The notes beneath the pieces are model-generated. The model searched no databases. It had not been told where the DNA came from and was given only the letters and a program-made list of their open reading frames with translations. The translations under genes and the position numbers were made by a program. A stretch of DNA of 35,401 bases from IMG/VR virus record IMGVR_UViG_3300045456_000031, positions 1 through 35,401 of that record, one strand, 5' to 3'. Each line of letters begins with the position of its first letter. Position 1 is the first letter of the stretch. Below are positions 23,479 through 31,190 of this stretch, one piece after another. Source of the stretch: a virus.

Positions 23479-25571
23479 CGACGGTCGACGCGACCGTCAC
23501 CGTCGACGGGGACACGTTCGAGGCGTCGCGCTGGCATGTGGAACGTGAGCTGGCGACCACGATGCCGGAGCAGGTGCAGGGCACGGTCGGGGAGTCGGTC
23601 GCGGGCGGTGGGGCGACGTTGGCTGGGACGTCGGCGGTGTGGTCGCCGTGGAACGGTGGCCGGTCCTGGTCGGGTGCCCGGGTGACGGTGGACGGCCACG
23701 ATGGGGTGTCGGCACGGCTGTTGACGGGCGAGGTCCAGCAGGCCCGCGGGTCGGCGACGTCTCCTGGGCTGGAGGTGTCGTTCGACGATCTGGCGGCCCG
23801 TCTGCGTGGCGATGTGGACGTGCCTGGGTTGGCGGCGGTGCTGTCGGGTGGGGTCCGTCCCGGCCTGACGTCGACGTGGGTGATGACGCATGTGCTCCGT
23901 CAGGCCGGCTGGGATGCGGTCCCGCCGGCCCGTCCGGGCGGGACGGTGGTGGCGACGCTGGCCGGGTCGGCGTGGCCCGAAACTGGCCGGCTCGTGTCGG
24001 CTCACGGGTTCGCCGACCCGTCGCAGCTGCCGGGTTGGGACGGCCCGGCGGTCACGTCACTGGACGCGCTGTGGAGGCCGGACCTGTGGCCGTGGTCGTG
24101 GACCATCGGCCGGACGTTGCGGTTCTCGCTGCAACAGTGGACGACGGACGGGACGGTCCGGATCGTCGTCCCCATCCTGACGTCGGGTCTGAACCCGGTG
24201 CTGTGGTTCGCGGTCACGGTGGATGGTGGGACGGTCACGGTCGAGGTGTCCGACGTGTTCGCCCGGTTCGACGAGGGCACGGTCGGCACGGTCGGGACGG
24301 GCTGGTGGGCGCTCGACGTGACCCGCACCGCCGCGGGCGCGTTCGAGGTCCGCCTCAACGGTGGCACCCCGGCGACCGTGGAGGTCCCGTACGTTGACGA
24401 GGACACGACCTGTACCACCGTCGAGCTGCAGGTGGACGGCAGCCGAGCGTCGTCGTTCCAGCTCACCCCGGACCCGACCGGCCCGCACGTGCCGGACTGG
24501 ACGGTGTCGGCGCTGCTGGACCCTCCGCTGGCTCGCCTGCACGGCACCGTCGGGGTCGCCGGCCAGCCCGGCTGGACGGTGCTCCGCGACCTCGCCGAAG
24601 CGGAGCAGGGCGCCATCTGGGTCGACGAGGACGGGGTGTTCCGGTTCGTGAACCGGGACCGGCTCCGCGGCGCCGGCCAGCCTGCCAAGCAGGTCACCGC
24701 GACCGACCGGATCGTGGACATCGGCTGGGTCGAGGACCGCGACCAGGTCCGCCGGCGGGTGGAGGTTCCGGTCACCCCGTTGCAGGTCAACCTGGGGTTG
24801 GGGTTGGACACGCCGACGGTGCCGGTGTGGGAGGCGACGGAACGTATCCGGGTCGCCCAGTGGGACACGATGGACCTGGACGTCGACCTGGACGCGGTCG
24901 CGATCGGGCTGGTGTCGACGCTGGTGAACTCGGGCACGGCGTTGCAGGGCCGCTACCTGGCGAACACCGCCGAGGACGGCACCGGCACGTCGGTGACCCT
25001 GTCCATCCAGGTGACGCAGGTCGCGCCGGACCGTGCCCGTATCCGGTTCGTGAACCGCCGGTCGGTGCCGGTGTGGCTGGTCGACAGCGATGGTGAACCG
25101 TCGCTGCTGTTGACGGCCGGGGCGTCGCTGTCGCAGGCGGAGACGGTGACGGTGTCGGCGGTCAACCCGGACGCACCGTCGGTGTCGACGTTGACGCTGC
25201 CGGCGTCGCCGTGGCGGCAGGACGTCGACTCGGCCCGGCAGCTGGCCGGCTGGGTCGCGTCCGAGACGGCCGAGCCGCGTCCGCAGCTGCAAACCATCAA
25301 GGTGGTCCCGGACCTGACGCTCAGGCTGGGCGACATCGTGGAGGTGTCGGACCCGTACGTGACCGGCGTGCAGGTCCGTGGGCTGCTCGTCGGGTTGCGT
25401 ACGGCAGGTGAGCCGGGCGGGCTGTCGCAGACGTTGACGGTCCGGCCGCTGGCGGACACGTGGGCGGACTTCGACGCCGTCTGGCCTGATGCCACCTGGA
25501 GCCAGTTCGACGCGGTGTGGGCCGGCCACACCTGGGCCGAGTTCGACGACGACCCGTTGAGGATCAGCTGA
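23475..25571 (+). CDS. Minor tail protein (tail hub/baseplate-like)
   Basis: 698 residues, GTGA overlap. N-terminus has VDATVTVDGDTFEASRWHVE and LEVSFDDLAARLRG, a pattern of actinophage tail-hub proteins. A beta-sandwich-like insert lies at about 198-337 (RFSLQQWTTDGTVRIVV, GGTVTVEVSDVFARFDEG). Later GAIWVDEDGVFRFVNRDRL and LRLGDIVEVSDPYVTGV are typical of gp27-like or Dit-associated hubs. The last residues hold three near repeats WADFDAVW, WSQFDAVW and WAEFDDD. Likely part of the receptor-binding tip. Confidence 0.82.
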   Translation: MTTVDATVTVDGDTFEASRWHVERELATTMPEQVQGTVGESVAGGGATLAGTSAVWSPWNGGRSWSGARVTVDGHDGVSARLLTGEVQQARGSATSPGLEVSFDDLAARLRGDVDVPGLAAVLSGGVRPGLTSTWVMTHVLRQAGWDAVPPARPGGTVVATLAGSAWPETGRLVSAHGFADPSQLPGWDGPAVTSLDALWRPDLWPWSWTIGRTLRFSLQQWTTDGTVRIVVPILTSGLNPVLWFAVTVDGGTVTVEVSDVFARFDEGTVGTVGTGWWALDVTRTAAGAFEVRLNGGTPATVEVPYVDEDTTCTTVELQVDGSRASSFQLTPDPTGPHVPDWTVSALLDPPLARLHGTVGVAGQPGWTVLRDLAEAEQGAIWVDEDGVFRFVNRDRLRGAGQPAKQVTATDRIVDIGWVEDRDQVRRRVEVPVTPLQVNLGLGLDTPTVPVWEATERIRVAQWDTMDLDVDLDAVAIGLVSTLVNSGTALQGRYLANTAEDGTGTSVTLSIQVTQVAPDRARIRFVNRRSVPVWLVDSDGEPSLLLTAGASLSQAETVTVSAVNPDAPSVSTLTLPASPWRQDVDSARQLAGWVASETAEPRPQLQTIKVVPDLTLRLGDIVEVSDPYVTGVQVRGLLVGLRTAGEPGGLSQTLTVRPLADTWADFDAVWPDATWSQFDAVWAGHTWAEFDDDPLRIS

Positions 25572-26329
25572 TGCCAACCACCAGCAAGGGGCTGTGGTAC
25601 CCCGGGCCGGGTGACCCGGTCGGCCGGCAGACGTTCCAGACGATGATGGAATCGGTCGACCAGGCCACGTTCGGGCTGCGGCTGGTGCTGCGGTTCACGT
25701 CGTCCGGGCAGTTCTCGAAGGCGAACTACCCGTGGCTGCGGGCGTTGCGCGCCCGGGTGCAGGGCGGCGGTGGGGCCGGCGGCCGCGCCGAAGCGACCGG
25801 AAGTTCGGGGGTGTCGGCCGGTGCGGGCGGCGCGGCCGGCGGCTACGCCGAACGGCTGGTCGCGGTCGACGACCTGCTGGACACCGAGGTCGTCACCGTC
25901 GGGGCCGGCGGAGCAGGGTCGGCGTCCGGGCTCGGTGAGGCCGGTTCCGGGTCGTCGTTCGGTGCGCACTGCACCGGCAACGGCGGGGCGGCGTCCGGGA
26001 CGGTCACCCACACCATCGCCGGGTTCTTGGACACCCGGACCGCATCCGCCGGGTCGTCCGGCGACGGGGACCTGGTCATCCCGGGCGGGTCGGGCCAGTT
26101 CGCGGTCGCTTCACGTGCCGGCGGGAACATTGGGCAGGGCGGCTCCGGTGGGGGCTCCCACCTCGGCGGCGGCGGACGCGGCTGGCAGTCCGGCGTGTCC
26201 GGCAACGTCGGCCAGCCCGGCACCGGGTTCGGGTCCGGTGGTGGAGGGTCGGCCAACAGCGTGTCGCAGCCGGCCCGTGCCGGCGGCAACGGCGCGCCGG
26301 GTGTGGTCATCCTCGAGCTGTACTCGTGA
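25571..26329 (+). CDS. Glycine-rich tail tip protein
   Basis: 252 residues, ATG 25571 sharing its A with the previous TGA stop. The N-terminal 60 residues include GLWYPGPGDPVGRQTFQTMM and probably attach to the tail. From residue 75 on it is very Gly/Ala/Ser-rich (GGGGAGGRA, GAGGAAGGYAE, GGSGGGSHLGGGGRGW) and ends in NGAPGVVILELYS, the standard end of phage Gly-rich tip proteins. Likely receptor binding. The last residues overlap an alternative start of the next gene. Confidence 0.85.
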   Translation: MPTTSKGLWYPGPGDPVGRQTFQTMMESVDQATFGLRLVLRFTSSGQFSKANYPWLRALRARVQGGGGAGGRAEATGSSGVSAGAGGAAGGYAERLVAVDDLLDTEVVTVGAGGAGSASGLGEAGSGSSFGAHCTGNGGAASGTVTHTIAGFLDTRTASAGSSGDGDLVIPGGSGQFAVASRAGGNIGQGGSGGGSHLGGGGRGWQSGVSGNVGQPGTGFGSGGGGSANSVSQPARAGGNGAPGVVILELYS

Positions 26330-26370
26330 CGAAAGAACACCTGCCACCGCGCCTGACGAGGAGGAACCTT

Positions 26371-26736
26371 GTGGACCTGTCCCGTAACCGGCCCACGATC
26401 GGTGCTCTGCTGGTCGCGTTCGTGACCGCGCTCGCCTCGTGGGGCTGGTCCTTCATCCCTGAGACGGTGCCGGGCGAGGTGCGTGTCACCGGCTACGCCC
26501 TGGTCCTCGCCGTGGTCGCCGCGGTGGTCGGCAAGATCGTGCAGGGGGAGTGGTTCGTCTCCTGGTTCGGCGACACGGCCCCGTGGGCGGCCGACACCCA
26601 CGCCGCGGCGGTCGCCTACGCGCTCACCCTCGACCCCGACGAACACCCGCTCTACGCCGAGCAGGTCGACGAGCAACTGCGTGCCCTCGGCATCCGCGAC
26701 CTCACCGAAGCGCGGGCACGGCTGGGGCTCGACTGA
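26371..26736 (+). CDS. Membrane protein, holin-like
   Basis: 121 residues from GTG 26371, chosen for GAGGAGG 6 bases upstream; a GTG at 26326 (GTGA overlap) would add 15 residues. Two hydrophobic helices are visible (IGALLVAFVTALASWGWSF and YALVLAVVAAVVGKIV), then a soluble acidic tail ending in LTEARARLGLD. Position directly before the endolysin fits a holin or lysis accessory. Confidence 0.75.
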   Translation: MDLSRNRPTIGALLVAFVTALASWGWSFIPETVPGEVRVTGYALVLAVVAAVVGKIVQGEWFVSWFGDTAPWAADTHAAAVAYALTLDPDEHPLYAEQVDEQLRALGIRDLTEARARLGLD

Positions 26737-27752
26737 TGGGCGTCCGTCAGTTCTTCACCCGCGCACAGTGGGGAGCACGCGGCCGGCTCGGGTCGCGCAC
26801 CGGGGTGCAGCGCCGCTGCATCATCCACACGGAGGCGGGCGCCGCGATGCCAGCCACCGCCACCGTGGCGCAGGAGCAGGCCCGGATGAGGGCCGTCGAT
26901 GCGTTCCACCTCTCGCTCGGGTGGAGCGGCGGGTTCGGCTACTCCGAGGCGTGGTTCCCATCAGGTCGGGTCTACGAGGGCCGCGGCGTCCGGCGTCCCG
27001 GAGCGCACACGGTCGGGCTCAACGACGAGTTCGCCGTGATGCTCCCCGGCCACGGCGACCGCACCGCGATGACGGAGCTGCAGATCGCTGCCGGCAGGGC
27101 ACGCATCCGGACCCACATCGTGAACGGCGACCTGGCAGCCGGCTACGTCGTGTCCGGCCACCGCGACCACATCCCGCCCGGCCAGAAGTCGTGCCCGGGG
27201 AACCGCGTCTACCCGCAGCTCGGGCGGCTCCGCGGCGTCACCGCCACCACCGCGGTTCAGCCGGCCTCCGTCCCGCCAGCGACCGAACCGAGCCCGACAC
27301 CCACACCCTGGAGGGACCCCGACGTGCTCACCGCCGACAGCGCCCCCGCCGCCATCTTCGAGTTCAAGCACCTCGCCAACCTCGGCACCTCCCTCAGCCT
27401 GTCCCGCAACCCGAACTGGGACGCCCAGGCCGCCAACTTCGTGAAGCGCCGCTACGCCGACGAGGTGTACGCCGCGCAGACCGACCCCGACCGGCGCTAC
27501 GCCGGCCTCGCCGGCGGCGACGACGTCCCCGAGCAGGTCCTCGCGTGGCTGCGGGCCAGGGTCGTCGAGGCACGCGCCACCGTCCGCGAGCAGCTGCTCA
27601 CCGGCCGCCTGGACCGGCTCGCCGGTGACCTCGGCGACCTGACCACCCGCGTCGAGGCCGCGGCTCGCGGCGACGTGGAGGAGGTCACCGACCAGCTCGT
27701 CGACGAGATCCTGACCCGCATCGACGTCGACGCCGTGCTGGTTCGCCGGTGA
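26736..27752 (+). CDS. Endolysin: N-acetylmuramoyl-L-alanine amidase (PGRP/amidase_2)
   Basis: 338 residues, ATG 26736. The catalytic domain (1-165) shows the zinc ligands H31 in IIHTEAG, H142 in VSGHRDH and C153 in KSCPGN, with K151 near the active site. It cuts the amide bond between muramic acid and the stem peptide. A Pro/Thr linker (about 170-195) leads to a C-terminal region with NLGTSLSLSRNPNWDAQAA and long helices (VEARATVREQLLTGRLDRL), possibly a cell-wall-binding or oligomer segment of unknown family. Flanked by membrane proteins, forming the lysis cassette. Confidence 0.92.
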   Translation: MGVRQFFTRAQWGARGRLGSRTGVQRRCIIHTEAGAAMPATATVAQEQARMRAVDAFHLSLGWSGGFGYSEAWFPSGRVYEGRGVRRPGAHTVGLNDEFAVMLPGHGDRTAMTELQIAAGRARIRTHIVNGDLAAGYVVSGHRDHIPPGQKSCPGNRVYPQLGRLRGVTATTAVQPASVPPATEPSPTPTPWRDPDVLTADSAPAAIFEFKHLANLGTSLSLSRNPNWDAQAANFVKRRYADEVYAAQTDPDRRYAGLAGGDDVPEQVLAWLRARVVEARATVREQLLTGRLDRLAGDLGDLTTRVEAAARGDVEEVTDQLVDEILTRIDVDAVLVRR

Positions 27753-28207
27753 CACGGTTCGAGGTCCGGTTCGCGCTCCGCCACCCGCTGCGGTGGCTGC
27801 GGTGCTGGTGGCTCCACCTCGCCGTCACCATCATGCTCGTCGGGCTCGCGCTGACCTGGACCGCCGACGTGTTCGCCCAGGTGCTGCAACCCAACCTGTG
27901 GCCGCTCGCCGCCGCCGCGGCCGGCGCCCTCTGCGTCGCCTCCGCGCTCGCGCCCTACGTCCGGCCCGTCCAGGCGCTCACCGGCACCGCGCTCATCGCC
28001 CTCGGGCTGCTCCGTGCGCTCGCGATGGTCGAGGTCGGCATCGCCGCCACCGGCGAGAACGTGGTGCCACTCGCGATCGCCTACGGCATCCACGCGCTGC
28101 TGCTCGCGGCCCTCGGGGTGGTGTGGCAGGACTGGACCCGGGCGTGCGCGCTGAGGTCGACGGTGGAGGCCGGGCGGGACGACCGGGGGCGTGCCGGTGG
28201 GGGCTGA
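27749..28207 (+). CDS. Four-helix membrane protein, holin candidate
   Basis: 152 residues, GTG in a GTGA overlap. About four membrane segments: HLAVTIMLVGLALTW, LWPLAAAAAGALCVASAL, LTGTALIALGLLRALAMV and LAIAYGIHALLLAALGVVW, with a charged C-terminus. Topology and position after the amidase suggest a holin or antiholin. Confidence 0.78.
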   Translation: MTRFEVRFALRHPLRWLRCWWLHLAVTIMLVGLALTWTADVFAQVLQPNLWPLAAAAAGALCVASALAPYVRPVQALTGTALIALGLLRALAMVEVGIAATGENVVPLAIAYGIHALLLAALGVVWQDWTRACALRSTVEAGRDDRGRAGGG

Positions 28208-28466
28208 GTGGGGGCTGGACGTGGACGTGATGGCGACCATCGCCCGTCTCGGTGGCGGGGCGGGGCTGATCGCGGTCACGCTGATGTGGCTGCTCCGGCG
28301 TGGGGATGCGTTGCAGCAGGAGAACATCGCCGAGCTGCGCCGGCAGCGTGACGACTACCGGACCCGGTACGAGCAGGAGCGGGCGCGGGCGGACCGGCTG
28401 GAGGCGGAGCTGCTGCGTCGGCTGGACACCGGGGAGCTGCCGATCATGCGCCGTCCGGACCCCTGA
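28191..28466 (+). CDS. Single-pass membrane protein with coiled coil
   Basis: Up to 91 residues; start uncertain. GTG 28191 is the longest; GTG 28221 and ATG 28230 are alternatives. One membrane helix (LGGGAGLIAVTLMWLL) is followed by a charged coiled coil (RRQRDDYRTRYEQERARADR). This layout occurs in holin-like and spanin-like lysis accessories of actinophages. It is the third membrane protein of the lysis block. Confidence 0.72.
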   Translation: MPVGAEWGLDVDVMATIARLGGGAGLIAVTLMWLLRRGDALQQENIAELRRQRDDYRTRYEQERARADRLEAELLRRLDTGELPIMRRPDP

Positions 28467-28630
28467 TGTGCTGGCTGCGGCGGGCCGAGCACGTCCTGGC
28501 GCTGCTCGGTGCCGCCGCGCTTGTCGAAGCCGTCGGTTCGGGCTGGTACCGCCGGGCGTGCCGGCCGGCTAGGGGCGGCTCCTATCAGCGACGTCGGTCG
28601 CCCACCGGTAGCCGCATCGCTGGCATGTGA
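28466..28630 (+). CDS. Possible small membrane protein
   Basis: 54 residues, ATG 28466 sharing a base with the previous stop. One short hydrophobic stretch (HVLALLGAAALVEAVG), then a basic tail. Its 3' 62 bases overlap the antisense zinc-ribbon gene, where its sequence looks less protein-like, so only the first 40 codons may be meaningful. Confidence 0.42.
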   Translation: MCWLRRAEHVLALLGAAALVEAVGSGWYRRACRPARGGSYQRRRSPTGSRIAGM

Positions 28631-28793
28631 GACGCAGATGCTCGTACTGCACGAGTTCGGTCATCCCTAGGTAGTCCATCGTCGGGTCTTCGAGCTGTTC
28701 GTGGTACTCGATGTCCGGGTCGGTGGCCAGGCACTTCGGGCAGCGGTGGTCGGGGTCGAAGTCGTGCTGTGGCAGGTCGCCGACGTCTTCCAT
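28569..28793 (-). CDS. Zinc-ribbon protein on the opposite strand
   Basis: 74 residues, minus strand, ATG 28793 behind GAGGAGG at good spacing. A clear two-knuckle ribbon: RCPKCLATD near residue 17 and CQRCGYRW near residue 57, with an acidic middle (MDYLGMTELVQYEHL). It lies reversed inside rightward genes. Function unknown; it could be a small regulator expressed separately from the late operon. Confidence 0.8.
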   Translation of the reverse strand: MEDVGDLPQHDFDPDHRCPKCLATDPDIEYHEQLEDPTMDYLGMTELVQYEHLRLTCQRCGYRWATDVADRSRP

Positions 28794-28856
28794 GCGGCCT
28801 CCTCTGGCTGGGGGGACGTCCGGAGCGGTCGCGCACCCTACGGGAAGGCCAGCGTC

Positions 28857-28949
28857 ATGCGCCACGGGGGTCGACGGCTGCACACGTACCGCGGGGCGCG
28901 CCCCGGCCCGAGGTTCAGGTCGCCGTTCATCACGGACATGCCGGCATGA
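28857..28949 (+). CDS. Possible tiny basic peptide
   Basis: 30 residues, ATG 28857 with GGAAGG upstream; its TGA stop overlaps the next ATG (ATGA). Sequence is Arg/His/Gly-rich (RHGGRRLHTYRGARPG). Supported only by the ribosome site and the overlap. Confidence 0.35.
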   Translation: MRHGGRRLHTYRGARPGPRFRSPFITDMPA

Positions 28950-29107
28950 CCTCCATCGCCTGCCCCGACTGCGGATCGCACGACACCCGGCCCGACCCCG
29001 ACCCGCGGCGCGCCTGGCAGCACTGCGACCGCTGCCGCTACCAGTGGTCGAGGCTCAACCCGAGCTGGATCACCGGCGAGTTCCGCAAGCCTGACCGGGG
29101 GAGATGA
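28946..29107 (+). CDS. Small zinc-ribbon protein
   Basis: 53 residues, ATG 28946. Two CxxC knuckles: ACPDCGSHDT near residue 5 and HCDRCRYQW near residue 27. The same ribbon layout is seen in the leftward gene at 28569-28793. The end is basic (FRKPDRGR). Function unknown, probably nucleic-acid-related. Confidence 0.75.
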   Translation: MTSIACPDCGSHDTRPDPDPRRAWQHCDRCRYQWSRLNPSWITGEFRKPDRGR

Positions 29108-29190
29108 TGGGTGGCCGCCTGCTGTGTCGTCTCGCCGCACGCAACGGCCGGCTGTCGTCCGCGATCATCCGGTGGCGGCCCCGCCCCTGA
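29104..29190 (+). CDS. Possible tiny basic peptide at operon end
   Basis: 28 residues, ATG 29104 overlapping the previous stop (ATGA). Sequence GGRLLCRLAARNGRL then RWRPRP. Weakly supported; last open frame before the terminator at 29226. Confidence 0.3.
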   Translation: MMGGRLLCRLAARNGRLSSAIIRWRPRP

Positions 29191-29225
29191 CGGTACGTTG
29201 GCGTCCTCTTCGCGAGGGCGTTGCT

Positions 29226-29266
29226 GAAGCCCCCGCTCCGCCCTCACCGGGTGGGGCGGGGGCTTC
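29226..29266. terminator. Bidirectional terminator between late operon and lysogeny module
   Basis: GAAGCCCCCGC (29226-29236) pairs perfectly with GCGGGGGCTTC (29256-29266), and the stem continues inward with G-U pairs. It sits where rightward and leftward transcription meet, so it likely serves both. Confidence 0.82.
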
Positions 29267-29274
29267 TGCGCGTT

Positions 29275-29553
29275 CTACGACACCACCTCCAGGTGCCCGT
29301 ACCGCTTCCGCGCACCCTGCCGCGTCAACCGCGACCCACGGGCCACCTCCGCGTAGCTCTCGCCCTCCTCGAGCGCCGCAGCCGCATGACGGTCACGCGC
29401 CCGCGTCAACCCATCGATCGCGTCCGTCAGCGCGTACACCGCGTCGATGTGCGAGTGCGCCACACACCGGCGGTGCGCATCCAGCTCGATCAGCTGCGCG
29501 AGCGCGTCACGCCGCTCGCTCTCCTGCCTCCGCCGCAGCTCGGTGGTCGCCAT
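29275..29553 (-). CDS. HTH protein next to integrase
   Basis: 92 residues, minus strand, ATG 29553 with AGGAGG 6 bases before it. N-terminus is helical and charged (LRRRQESERRDALAQLIELD), then TDAIDGLTRARDRHAAAALE, and a C-terminal helix-turn-helix (SYAEVARGSRLTRQGARKRY) of sigma-region-4 style. Its first 47 bases overlap the integrase 3' end, so both are one transcript. It might be an excision factor or regulator of integration; no direct proof. Confidence 0.72.
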   Translation of the reverse strand: MATTELRRRQESERRDALAQLIELDAHRRCVAHSHIDAVYALTDAIDGLTRARDRHAAAALEEGESYAEVARGSRLTRQGARKRYGHLEVVS

Positions 29554-30418
29554 CACGCCCTCCTGACAACTCGGTTACCGCGTACCGCATCCCGGTCACT
29601 GCCTCATGCATCCGCTCCGGACGGACCCGGAGGTACACCGTCGTGGTCGCGATCCGGGCGTGCCCGAGCGCGCCCTGGATCGTCGCCAGGTCCACGCCCT
29701 CCTCCAGCAGCCGGGTCGCGAACGTGTGCCTCGCCTGATGGGGGACGACCCCCGGGTAGCCGGCGGCCTCCGCGACACGCTTCACCGCCGCGCGGATCGC
29801 CCCGGTCGACATGTGCCGCGACGCGTCACGCGGCGACGGGAACATCCAGCCCGCCGACGTCGAGACCGCCGACCAGGCGTTGAGCGACGCGCGCAACTCC
29901 GGGTGGATGGGGACCATCCGGGTCCGGGCGCCTTTCCCGGTGACCCGCAGCCAGTCGCCCTCGACGTTGGCCCACTCCAGCCGGGCGACCTCGCCGATGC
30001 GGAGCCCGCCGTACGCCATCAGGTGCACCATCGCGTCGATGTCGCGGCGGGGGCCGGCCGACGCGGTGGCGACGATCGCGGCCATCGCTTCCGCGGTGAG
30101 CGCGCGCGGCACGGTGGGGCGCTCGCGGATGCGGTCGATATCGCGGGCGGGGTTGTCGCGTCGGAGTCCGGTGGTCTGGAGCCAGTCGAAGTAGGCGACG
30201 AGGGCGGCCCGGTAGGTGTTGCGGGTCTTGGGCTGGGCGGGGGTATCGGCGAGCCAGGCGAGGAGGTCGCTGGTGGTGGCTGCTTCGAGGGTGACGTCGC
30301 GGTGTCGTTCGAGCCATGCGCTCGCCTGGAGCACGCGTGCGCGGTAGTACCGGCACGTCTCAGGTTGCCAGTCGCGCCGGTCGCGTCCCCAGAGGGTGAA
30401 GCCGAGAAGTTCGTCCAT
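29507..30418 (-). CDS. int: Tyrosine-type integrase
   Basis: 303 residues, minus strand, ATG 30418 with AGGAGG upstream. SAM-like N-terminal core-binding domain (about 15-95, TRNTYRAALVAYFDWLQ), then the catalytic domain with R140 (GGLRIGEVARL), K162 (GKGART), H227 and R230 (HQARHTFAT), H253 (LGHARIATTT) and Y262 (VYLRV). All six active residues are present. It lacks the arm-binding domain of lambda Int and is close in size to XerC/D. It would insert the phage at an attB site; the attP core cannot be identified here, though the gaps at 30419-30497 and 29191-29274 are candidates. Confidence 0.95.
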   Translation of the reverse strand: MDELLGFTLWGRDRRDWQPETCRYYRARVLQASAWLERHRDVTLEAATTSDLLAWLADTPAQPKTRNTYRAALVAYFDWLQTTGLRRDNPARDIDRIRERPTVPRALTAEAMAAIVATASAGPRRDIDAMVHLMAYGGLRIGEVARLEWANVEGDWLRVTGKGARTRMVPIHPELRASLNAWSAVSTSAGWMFPSPRDASRHMSTGAIRAAVKRVAEAAGYPGVVPHQARHTFATRLLEEGVDLATIQGALGHARIATTTVYLRVRPERMHEAVTGMRYAVTELSGGRDGDHRAAAEAGERAA

Positions 30419-30497
30419 GTGCCCCTACCTCCTGTCCTCGTTGTGGTGAGGGCCCCGCGGAGGCAAGTCGTCGGTGTCGTGCCGCGGTAGGTGTCCG

Positions 30498-30863
30498 TCA
30501 GGCGGCGGTTCGGTCGTGCTGGGGTGGGGGGAGCTGGGCGGTGCTGGCACGGGGGAGGGTGTGTCGGAAGTGAACGTTCACGCGACCTGTAGTTCCCCCC
30601 GTGTCGTCCCCATCGGGGCCGTCGAGCTCGGGTAGCCCCGGCGAGCGGAGCCACGCGACCGGCCAGTTGAGCTCCGCGGCGATGCCGCGGAGCTCGACGT
30701 TGCGTGCGTGGCGCTCGCCCTTCTCGATGGCGCTGAGGGTGTTGCGGTGCCAGTCGAGTCGGCTGGCGAGTTCGTTGATCGACAGGCCGCGGTATTCGCG
30801 GGCGGAGCGGATGGCCCAGCCGATCCGCTCGTCTGGTGTGAGGTTCGTCCTCATGTCGGGCAT
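30498..30863 (-). CDS. XRE-family repressor, probable immunity repressor
   Basis: 121 residues, minus strand, ATG 30863 (AAGGGGG upstream); ATG 30854 is an alternative. An XRE helix-turn-helix fills residues about 12-70: IGWAIRSAREYRGLSINELA, then RLDWHRNTLSAIEKGERHAR. The C-terminus is short and Pro/Gln-rich with no LexA-type protease, so induction would not be by self-cleavage. Divergent to an early HTH gene and upstream of integrase, it fits a CI-like repressor. Confidence 0.85.
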   Translation of the reverse strand: MPDMRTNLTPDERIGWAIRSAREYRGLSINELASRLDWHRNTLSAIEKGERHARNVELRGIAAELNWPVAWLRSPGLPELDGPDGDDTGGTTGRVNVHFRHTLPRASTAQLPPPQHDRTAA

Positions 30864-30980
30864 GACGCCCCCTTCGGGTCGTGTGCTCACGAAGTTTGCA
30901 GGTAACGAGGCTTGCAAGTCAAGCCCTCCGGTGCTATCAATGTCACCACCGAGTGCAAATGCACACACCGAGGGCGACCG
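30864..30980. promoter_or_regulatory. Divergent control region with TTGCA operator-like sites
   Basis: 117 bases between repressor and early genes. TTGCA-core sites: GTTTGCA (30894-30900), the palindrome CTTGCAAG (30911-30918), and the dyad GTGCA-AA-TGCAC (30953-30964). A TTGGCAAC follows at 30981. Leftward, TTGACT (plus bases 30917-30922) is a strong -35 but only weak -10 boxes follow. Operators for the repressor and the small HTH protein are the likely meaning. Confidence 0.7.
30912..30940 (+). promoter_or_regulatory. Candidate early rightward promoter
   Basis: TTGCAA (30912-30917), 17-base spacer, TATCAA (30935-30940). Start would be near 30947, about 34 bases before the TTG start at 30981. 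The -35 lies inside the CTTGCAAG palindrome, so a bound repressor would block it. Confidence 0.6.
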
Positions 30981-31190
30981 TTGGCAACAGGGACACCGCT
31001 TCGCCAGGCGCTGAACGTGATCTGGCACGAGCGATACGACGTCGGGTTCGACGAGTGGGTCACCCAGCGCCGCAGCGAGAAGGCCTCCTGGCGGACCATC
31101 GAGCGGGAGATCGCCGAGCGGGCGGACATCTCCGTCAGCCACGTCGCGCTCATCAAGTGGTTCCGCCCGGACGAGGTGGGTGCCGCGTGA
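30981..31190 (+). CDS. Small HTH protein, Cro-like position
   Basis: 69 residues from TTG 30981, with AGGG 6 bases upstream; an apparent TTG start at 30912 would lie in the promoter and is rejected. Sequence TPLRQALNVIWHERYDVGF, then WRTIEREIAERADISVSHVA, a clear helix-turn-helix. First gene rightward from the immunity region, so a Cro-like antirepressor or early activator is likely. Confidence 0.78.
   Translation: MATGTPLRQALNVIWHERYDVGFDEWVTQRRSEKASWRTIEREIAERADISVSHVALIKWFRPDEVGAA

Noticed and set aside
30912-30980. Upstream TTG start at 30912 for the first early HTH gene
   Set aside because: That codon is the predicted -35 box; translation from there would put the start upstream of the transcript. 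TTG 30981 has a ribosome site and gives the HTH domain at normal length.
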